Below are positions 1-3,787 of a stretch of DNA of 5,883 nt, piece after piece. Origin of the DNA: JBDREF01 sp043820045. GTDB lineage: Bacteria > Planctomycetota > Phycisphaerae > Sedimentisphaerales > Anaerobacaceae. Made by a program: the position numbers and the translations under genes. Where the stretch lies: positions 1 to 5,883 of the forward strand of contig JBDREF010000161.1 of assembly GCA_043820045.1 (NCBI GenBank). The letters are read 5' to 3'. The notes beneath the pieces were generated by a model. The model worked only from the letters and a program-made list of their open reading frames with translations, was not told the DNA's origin and made no database searches. How positions within the stretch are numbered: the first letter of the stretch is position 1; each line of letters begins with the position of its first letter.

Positions 1-495
1 TGAATTGCGAGTCAGGGTGCATCGAAGAGGCTCTTGCCTGCAATCGAAAGAAACCTCAAGCGACAGGCTCTCCGGCAGCTCATCGAGTGTCTCAACTTCA
101 TGGAGACCGCCAAAGAAAAGAGTTATGCTTTCACCTGCCTCGACGGGTGATGGGAGCAGGCTTTTGATTCTCCCCTTTATCCATAAGGTCATATCCATTT
201 CTGACTGCTCGGCTACGTTGTTGATTTGAAATCCCAGTTTCTCGTCTCGTACGCGCAGATAGGTCACCAGGCATTTTCTGCGGCCGTTATTGACTGCGAT
301 TAGACTGCCTCTGAACCATCGGAACGACGGCAGATCGAAGGGATCAACCCTGATTCGGGCTTCGGTAATACGCGGCAGTGCTGCAGATCGGAGAAACCAT
401 CCGGCCAGGAGTCTGACACAGACATTTGCTCCACCCGAAAGGGCGATGCCCAAAGGTATTACATATTTACAGAATAAAGCTCGCAGAGATTGCAT
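1..495 (-). CDS. Unrecognised protein with hydrophobic N-terminus (partial, runs off left edge)
   Basis: The minus strand is open from an ATG at 493-495 to the window edge, giving 165 residues with no stop, so the C-terminus is missing. I do not recognise the family. Residues about 11-36 are hydrophobic (starting KYVIPFGIALSGG) after a short basic stretch (K10), which fits a membrane anchor or uncleaved signal. The rest looks like alternating beta strands, with GSLIAVNNGRRKCLVTYLRV at 63-82 and ITLFFGG at 124-130, compatible with an Ig-like or other beta-rich domain. The gene follows the STAS-PilZ gene on the same strand after a 53-bp gap, so they may form an operon and work together; that is inference. 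The ribosome binding site is weak (GAG about 6-8 bases before the ATG), and I see no better in-frame start upstream. The opposite-strand frames here show no recognisable protein. Confidence is good that it is a gene, low on function. Confidence 0.72.
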   Translation of the reverse strand, partial: MQSLRALFCKYVIPLGIALSGGANVCVRLLAGWFLRSAALPRITEARIRVDPFDLPSFRWFRGSLIAVNNGRRKCLVTYLRVRDEKLGFQINNVAEQSEMDMTLWIKGRIKSLLPSPVEAGESITLFFGGLHEVETLDELPESLSLEVSFDCRQEPLRCTLTRNS

Positions 496-548
496 AAACC
501 GCTCAACTACCCCAAAAAAACGACCCGACCGGCGAAAACCGGTAAAGG

Positions 549-1328
549 TCAAACAACCGTATTTTTCTTCGCTTCGTAATTGGTGCCCCCGGAGCTGCAG
601 AGCCTCGCAAGACCCTGACGACCTTGAGGATTTGCTTCCAACGCTATGAACTGCAAGCCAAGACAAATATTCCTGCCATCTGCCGTGGGTAAAATCTCTA
701 TAATCCAGGCATCGAATGTCAGCGCAGATTCCGCGTGATACGGCCTGAATTCTATTCCTACCAGCCTGCCCTTGCCGAGAGTTGCTGCTTCGGTGGTGGA
801 GATAGCCACCTGCATTCCCCCTTCTGAAATGTCAATCAGCCTTCCAGGCCAGGAGTGCCCCGGGAGCATTTTGTGATAGTCATCTTTTCGGCCGCCGTGC
901 CAAATGAGCACGTCAACTCGCAACCATGAAGGGACCCTCAAACGGATGTACTTTCTTCTCTCTTTGGAGCCGTGAAGCTCCAAAATGCCACGGCTCATGT
1001 GCTCGGCCGAAGGCTTAAGTACGACATCAGAAGCTTCGAGTATATGGAAAACCTTATCGAGGCCATGCTGGTGGAAGGTTCGTTTTGTGGCCATAGTCAG
1101 ATTGTAAAACATGCAGCAACGCCCTCGCTGGCTCAAGACATCGGACAATGCCTTAAGTGTATCGATGGATTTGCAGGTAGGCTCTATAACTGCCCCGAGA
1201 TCCACAAGGAGGTCGGATTTGGGCATGTCAACCGCCAACTTGTCGTTGAGGGCACGGAGTTCATCACCGGTCAGCGGCTTCGCCGGCAACTTGGTGATGA
1301 CGATATCGTAAGAACAATCGTGATCCAT
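549..1328 (-). CDS. STAS-like / PilZ two-domain protein, predicted cyclic-di-GMP effector
   Basis: Encodes 259 residues. Residues about 5-105 resemble a STAS (anti-sigma-factor-antagonist-like) fold: a strand ending LLVDLGAVIEP (40-50), a helix (SIDTLKALSDVLSQRG, 54-69), a strand (CCMFYNL, 71-77) and a helix leading to 'HGLDKVFHI' (88-96). By eye, the place of the usual DSSGL phosphoacceptor loop reads TCKSI (51-55), so phospho-switching looks lost. Residues about 121-230 form a PilZ domain with both c-di-GMP signatures: RxxxR as R125-KYI-R129, and DxSxxG as D166-I-S168-EG-G171. The domain ends with 'CLGLQFI' (222-228), followed by a 30-residue polar tail. Known PilZ proteins bind c-di-GMP and pass the signal to partners; here the STAS-like part is the likely partner-binding module (inference). 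No signal peptide or membrane segment is visible, so it is probably cytoplasmic. The ATG is supported by GAGGAG six to eleven bases upstream. It lies upstream of the partial gene at 1-495. Confidence 0.88.
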   Translation of the reverse strand: MDHDCSYDIVITKLPAKPLTGDELRALNDKLAVDMPKSDLLVDLGAVIEPTCKSIDTLKALSDVLSQRGRCCMFYNLTMATKRTFHQHGLDKVFHILEASDVVLKPSAEHMSRGILELHGSKERRKYIRLRVPSWLRVDVLIWHGGRKDDYHKMLPGHSWPGRLIDISEGGMQVAISTTEAATLGKGRLVGIEFRPYHAESALTFDAWIIEILPTADGRNICLGLQFIALEANPQGRQGLARLCSSGGTNYEAKKNTVV

Positions 1329-1331
1329 TAG

Positions 1332-1340
1332 CCTCTCCTC
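1332..1340 (-). promoter_or_regulatory. Ribosome binding site of the STAS-PilZ gene
   Basis: Read on the minus strand this is GAGGAGAGG, a strong Shine-Dalgarno match whose AGGAG core lies about 7 bases before the ATG at 1326-1328. It fixes that ATG as the start. Confidence 0.75.
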
Positions 1341-1458
1341 TACCTCAGCAATTCAGTAAGTCAACGAAGGTGATGATGCGCTTGATTCTCAAAGACCATG
1401 GCCATCTGAGATGCGCTCAATTTCTTCGTACTTCCCCGGCCGTACTGCAACCAATTAA

Positions 1459-1486
1459 AGTATAAGAAAGCGGTTACACAATACAA
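1459..1486 (-). promoter_or_regulatory. Candidate sigma-70-type promoter of the STAS-PilZ gene
   Basis: On the minus strand, TATACT (1464-1459) matches the -10 consensus at 5 of 6 positions. TTGTAT (1486-1481) matches the -35 at only 3 of 6, with a 16-bp spacer. The predicted start would be near 1452, leaving a leader of about 124 bases. The weak -35 directly beside a dyad at 1489-1507 would suit an activator-dependent promoter. This is a by-eye match to the general consensus. Confidence 0.4.
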
Positions 1487-1488
1487 AA

Positions 1489-1507
1489 CGACAGTATGCT
1501 TCTGTCC
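1489..1507. promoter_or_regulatory. Proximal operator-like dyad, GACAG-N7-CTGTC
   Basis: The plus strand reads CGACAG, a 7-base spacer (tatgctt), then CTGTCC. The inner 5 bases of each arm are exactly complementary and the outermost pair is mismatched. Its centre (1498) lies about 46 bases upstream of the predicted start of the PilZ transcript and two bases from the candidate -35 hexamer, a usual place for an activator that contacts RNA polymerase. The same arms with the same spacer recur at 1540-1558. I cannot name the binding protein. Confidence 0.5.
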
Positions 1508-1539
1508 GGGCAGCAGTGATTTTATCGGACGTCAGAGCG

Positions 1540-1558
1540 GGACAGATATCGCCTGTCC
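1540..1558. promoter_or_regulatory. Distal operator-like dyad, GGACAG-N7-CTGTCC
   Basis: A perfect 6-bp inverted repeat: GGACAG (1540-1545), a 7-base spacer (atatcgc) and CTGTCC (1553-1558). It is the second copy of the dyad at 1489-1507, with centres 51 bp apart, close to five helical turns, so both copies would face the same side of the DNA. TTTT follows on the plus strand, so a short terminator is an alternative reading, but no plus-strand gene ends here. Confidence 0.5.
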
Positions 1559-1651
1559 TTTTGACATTTTGGTTCTATGTGAGGATGCCTGCTAAGAGAA
1601 ATTTTTCAGGATTCTTCATACAGCTCCCCCAATAAAATAGGGACGCCGGAT

Positions 1652-1690
1652 CGAAAAAATGGTGCGAAATATCGCACCATACGTTTTTCG
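1652..1690 (-). terminator. Intrinsic terminator of the radical SAM gene (symmetrical, possibly bidirectional)
   Basis: A perfect 9-bp stem (ATGGTGCGA at 1659-1667 and TCGCACCAT at 1672-1680) encloses a 4-base loop. Read on the minus strand, the stem is followed at once by TTTTT (1658-1654), the layout of a Rho-independent terminator, about 105 bases past the radical SAM stop codon. The flanks CGAAAAA (1652-1658) and TTTTTCG (1684-1690) are also complementary with a 3-base bulge, so the structure could act on the plus strand too, although no plus-strand gene ends nearby. Confidence 0.75.
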
Positions 1691-1737
1691 CGGGCGAATG
1701 AACAAAACCTAATAGCGGACCGAACAGCATGGGCAAC

Positions 1738-1751
1738 CCCGGCGCGCCGGG
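1738..1751. repeat. 14-bp perfect GC palindrome in the 3' region of the radical SAM gene
   Basis: CCCGGCGCGCCGGG is its own reverse complement. It begins 34 bases past the stop codon of the radical SAM gene. In RNA it could form a 5-bp stem with a CGCG loop, extendable by a G-U and an A-U pair. No T run follows on either strand, so it is not a classical terminator; it could stabilise the 3' end of the transcript or be chance in GC-rich DNA. Confidence 0.4.
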
Positions 1752-1785
1752 ATGCACATCCTACACGACTAATCTGCTTCAGCGA

Positions 1786-3279
1786 CTACTTGGCTGCTGT
1801 ACCGGCGGTTTGCGTTTCGCGGCGCTGGGCAGCACTTGCTGTGTGCACGTTGCGGTGCGTTTTCTTCTTTTCCCGCTTTCGTCCGGCCCATTTATAGGCC
1901 AGCACAGGAATGTTGGGCGCAGCTACCCTCAAATCACGCCATCCGACAAGTCCGATTCGCGAAGCCTTCTTCATAATACGGCGGAGCTGCCCAAAGTCGT
2001 AGAATCCGGCGCGGATTTGGTTGCGGATTTCTTTGAGTTCCTTGTGCCCGTAGCGATCCGAGTACACGGGCCCGCCGACACGCTCGCAGCGGTAGCCCGG
2101 CGTCTGTTCGACAATTTCCTGCAGCGGCGAGAACTTCTCTATGCGGAGTTTCTGGAAACTGATGGAATCCAGCTTGAGTTCCCTGGCGAATTTCGGGATG
2201 TAGAGCATTTCCTCGCGGCTCTCGCCGATGTTGCCGTAGATGAAGTACCCGTGCAGGTAGAAGTCGTATTGCGTCAGGACCGCAAGGGCTTCGCGGATCT
2301 GCTGCTGGGTAATGCCCTTCTGGAGCTGTTCGAGTATCCTGTCGTGCGGCGATTCGATTCCGATCAGGAAAATCCTGATGCCGGCCTTTTGGGCCTTTTC
2401 GAGGGTCGTCGGATGCCTGGCGACGTCGATACGGGTCTGGACGACGAATTTCTTCTTGATGTTGTTCTCGACAATCAGGTCGCAAAGCCGCTCGCTCCTC
2501 TTCGGGTTCGTGAAAAAGTTGTCGTCGCTGAAGAGCACGACGTCGGCGGTGACCGTTTTCAATTCCTCGATAACCGATTCGACCGGCCGCTCCGTGTAGC
2601 TGCGTTTCTGCCCCAGCGGATTGAGACTGAAAGTGCAGAATTTGCACTTGAAGGGACACCCTCTCGTCGTAAGCACCGCATCGAATGTATGGCTGCTGAC
2701 CGGGACGCCGTACACGACCGCACGATAATCGTGCCTCCTCAGGGACCGGTCGGGAAACGGTATCTTCGCGACGTCGGGCAAGGGATGATTGTCATTGTGG
2801 ACGACTTGCCCGTTGCGGCGGCATGAGAGCCCGAGGATGTCCTCGTACGGGACGCCGGTGACTATCTTCGCGATGGTCTCTTCGCCCTCGCCCCTGACGA
2901 TTAAGTCCACGTTCGGGCAGCGCTCGAAGATGTGCTCGACCTCCTGCGTCGCCTTATAGCCGCCGACGACCGTGCAGACCTCGGCGGGCAACTGAGCTAT
3001 AAACTCGCAGACTTTATCGAAGCGAGAGTGCCATTGGATGCTGATGCAGAGTAGATCGACCTCATCCCTGATGAACTTGTTGAGCTTATCGGCCTCCCTA
3101 TAGGCCGACTCGTACCGCAGGTCAAGAAGCGTCACCTTGCCGACCAGGCCCTCCATGCTCGCAGCGATGTACTCAAGGCCGGTCGGGGGGAAAATCCCCA
3201 TCGCCGCGGTGGTATCGCCAAGATACGGGTTCAGGGCAAGGGCGTGCTTGTACTTGATCTTATCGCCGGAATTTACCAT
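1786..3279 (-). CDS. Radical SAM protein with N-terminal cobalamin-binding-like domain (BchE-like class)
   Basis: Encodes 497 residues from the ATG at 3277-3279. Residues about 10-150 look like a B12-binding Rossmann-type domain: 'FPPTGLEYIAAS' (30-41), then 'VVGGYKAT' (104-111) and 'VRGEGEETI' (128-136), as is usual in this class. I do not see the DxHxxG cobalamin-ligand motif, which several members of the class also lack. The radical SAM domain follows, with the [4Fe-4S] cluster motif C208-PFK-C212-KF-C215, 'FSDDNFF' (250-256) and 'GIESP' (307-311), whose Glu fits the SAM-ribose-binding position. The C-terminal region carries Tyr/Arg-rich helices and a basic low-complexity tail (about 465-497). 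Known members methylate or rearrange unactivated carbons in lipids, pigments and natural products; the substrate here cannot be told. It stands alone, divergent from the surface-protein gene. A TTG at 3304-3306 would add 9 residues but lacks a ribosome binding site; the ATG has GGAG 11 bases upstream, a little far. Confidence 0.9.
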   Translation of the reverse strand: MVNSGDKIKYKHALALNPYLGDTTAAMGIFPPTGLEYIAASMEGLVGKVTLLDLRYESAYREADKLNKFIRDEVDLLCISIQWHSRFDKVCEFIAQLPAEVCTVVGGYKATQEVEHIFERCPNVDLIVRGEGEETIAKIVTGVPYEDILGLSCRRNGQVVHNDNHPLPDVAKIPFPDRSLRRHDYRAVVYGVPVSSHTFDAVLTTRGCPFKCKFCTFSLNPLGQKRSYTERPVESVIEELKTVTADVVLFSDDNFFTNPKRSERLCDLIVENNIKKKFVVQTRIDVARHPTTLEKAQKAGIRIFLIGIESPHDRILEQLQKGITQQQIREALAVLTQYDFYLHGYFIYGNIGESREEMLYIPKFARELKLDSISFQKLRIEKFSPLQEIVEQTPGYRCERVGGPVYSDRYGHKELKEIRNQIRAGFYDFGQLRRIMKKASRIGLVGWRDLRVAAPNIPVLAYKWAGRKREKKKTHRNVHTASAAQRRETQTAGTAAK

Positions 3280-3362
3280 ACAAAACAAATCTCCATATCC
3301 AAACAACTTCGCGTCGGGACAAAATCCTCGTCGCGGATATCCTTATCCCTCCGGCGGCTCAT
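3273..3362 (-). CDS. Possible 29-codon upstream reading frame overlapping the radical SAM start
   Basis: A short frame starts at ATG (3362-3360) and its TAA (3275-3273) overlaps the radical SAM start codon in the string ATGGTAA, an arrangement often seen in translational coupling. The peptide is charged at the start (MSRRRDKDIRDEDF) and resembles nothing I know. Its own ribosome binding site is poor (AGG about 7 bases upstream). A frame this short can arise by chance, so this is a candidate leader, not an established gene. Confidence 0.2.
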   Translation of the reverse strand: MSRRRDKDIRDEDFVPTRSCLDMEICFVW

Positions 3363-3390
3363 TTTCGCGCCTGGCGCAGCATATATTCAT
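3343..3390 (-). CDS. Possible 15-codon leader peptide frame with strong Shine-Dalgarno
   Basis: The frame ATG (3390-3388) to TAA (3345-3343) encodes MNICCARRENEPPEG. GGGAGGTGAT (3407-3398 on the minus strand), a near-perfect match to the 16S rRNA 3' end, lies 7 bases upstream of the ATG measured from its last base. The frame is the same as that of the radical SAM gene but is closed by a TAA 21 codons before that gene's ATG. It may be a leader peptide, the remains of a longer N-terminus, or chance. Confidence 0.25.
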   Translation of the reverse strand: MNICCARRENEPPEG

Positions 3391-3690
3391 CTATCCCATC
3401 ACCTCCCGGGCGTACCACGCCATTGGGGCCAGCATACACTCTGGAAAAGAAAAAGCAAAGAAAAAGACGGCGACCGGCGTTGCCCAATGAAGATAAGAGC
3501 CAGAAGAGTAAGAAGAAGCTGCTTTCGACGTATTTTCTCGACTTCGTTGGCGTTTTTTGTGAGAAAGCTCGCTGATTCCGCCGGAATATTGTAGATACTG
3601 AGATGAAATTATGTTATTATGAGACTTGAAACTTCCGGGAGAGCTTCCGTGAAGTGTAAATGGGAAATCCCGGTTTAGATTGCGTGAGCT

Positions 3691-3720
3691 TTGAAATTGG
3701 CTCTGGCAAAATAGTATAGT
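3691..3720 (+). promoter_or_regulatory. Sigma-70-type promoter of the surface-protein gene
   Basis: TTGAAA (3691-3696) and TATAGT (3715-3720) each match the -35 and -10 consensus at 5 of 6 positions, with an 18-bp spacer. The predicted start near 3727 leaves a leader of about 60 bases before the ATG at 3788. This is the best promoter match in the window. Confidence 0.6.
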
Positions 3721-3773
3721 TTTTGCCTGATTTCCAGCTTTGGCACTACTGTCAACGTCACGTTTTATTTATG

Positions 3774-3780
3774 AAGGAGG
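3774..3780 (+). promoter_or_regulatory. Ribosome binding site of the surface-protein gene
   Basis: AAGGAGG lies exactly 7 bases before the ATG at 3788. It decides the start: a TTG at 3740 in the same frame would add 16 residues ahead of the signal peptide and has no Shine-Dalgarno. Confidence 0.9.
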
Positions 3781-3787
3781 AAGTAAG

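Larger units (their letters stand above)
1329..1785. other. Intergenic region between the STAS-PilZ gene and the radical SAM gene
   Basis: This 457-bp stretch has no convincing gene. Read from left to right it holds the ribosome binding site and a roughly 120-base leader of the PilZ gene, a candidate promoter (1459-1486), two GACAG-N7-CTGTC dyads (1490-1506 and 1541-1557), a terminator hairpin (1652-1690) and a GC-rich palindrome (1738-1751). The dyads sit next to the PilZ promoter, while the hairpins belong to the 3' end of the radical SAM transcript. The 60-codon minus-strand frame at 1575-1757 runs through the terminator and has no family resemblance. Confidence 0.7.
3280..3787. other. Divergent intergenic region between the radical SAM and surface-protein genes
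   Basis: This stretch of 508 bp lies between two outward-facing genes. The left part carries the leader of the radical SAM gene with its short frames (3273-3390) and a purine-rich tract on the plus strand (about 3443-3468). The right part carries the promoter (3691-3720) and ribosome binding site (3774-3780) of the rightward gene. Plus-strand frames at 3137-3490 and 3244-3594 start inside the radical SAM gene, lack ribosome binding sites and resemble no family. I found no clear promoter for the radical SAM gene; a weak match (TTGCTT, 16 bp, TATGCT on the minus strand near 3430-3457) is not convincing. Confidence 0.6.

Noticed and set aside
514..543. Hairpin ACCGG/CCGGT with a T run, between the STAS-PilZ gene and the next gene
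   Set aside because: On the minus strand the stem is only 5 bp and 7 bases separate it from the T run (520-514), so it is a poor intrinsic terminator. Partial attenuation remains possible.
1540..1562. GGACAG/CTGTCC stem followed by TTTT as a plus-strand terminator
   Set aside because: No plus-strand gene ends here, and the same arms with the same spacer recur at 1489-1507 beside a promoter, which fits an operator better.
1575..1757. A 60-codon minus-strand frame after the radical SAM gene
   Set aside because: It runs through the terminator hairpin and the GC palindrome, lacks a good ribosome binding site, and resembles no protein.
1729..2826. A 365-codon plus-strand open frame opposite the radical SAM gene
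   Set aside because: It is antisense to a gene with clear family motifs, has no Shine-Dalgarno before its ATG and its translation has no recognisable domain. Long antisense frames are common opposite GC-biased codons.
3137..3594. Plus-strand frames at 3137-3490 and 3244-3594 as genes in the divergent region
   Set aside because: Both begin inside the radical SAM coding sequence on the opposite strand, lack ribosome binding sites and show no recognisable protein character.
3632..3654. Two copies of CTTCCG 12 bases apart, the second within CTTC-CGT-GAAG, upstream of the surface-protein promoter
   Set aside because: The repeat unit matches at only 8 of 12 positions and lies about 70-95 bases before the predicted start. 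It could be a regulator site, but the support is too thin to annotate.
3740..3787. A 16-residue N-terminal extension of the surface protein from a TTG at 3740
   Set aside because: AAGGAGG sits exactly 7 bases before the ATG at 3788, and that start gives a proper signal peptide.
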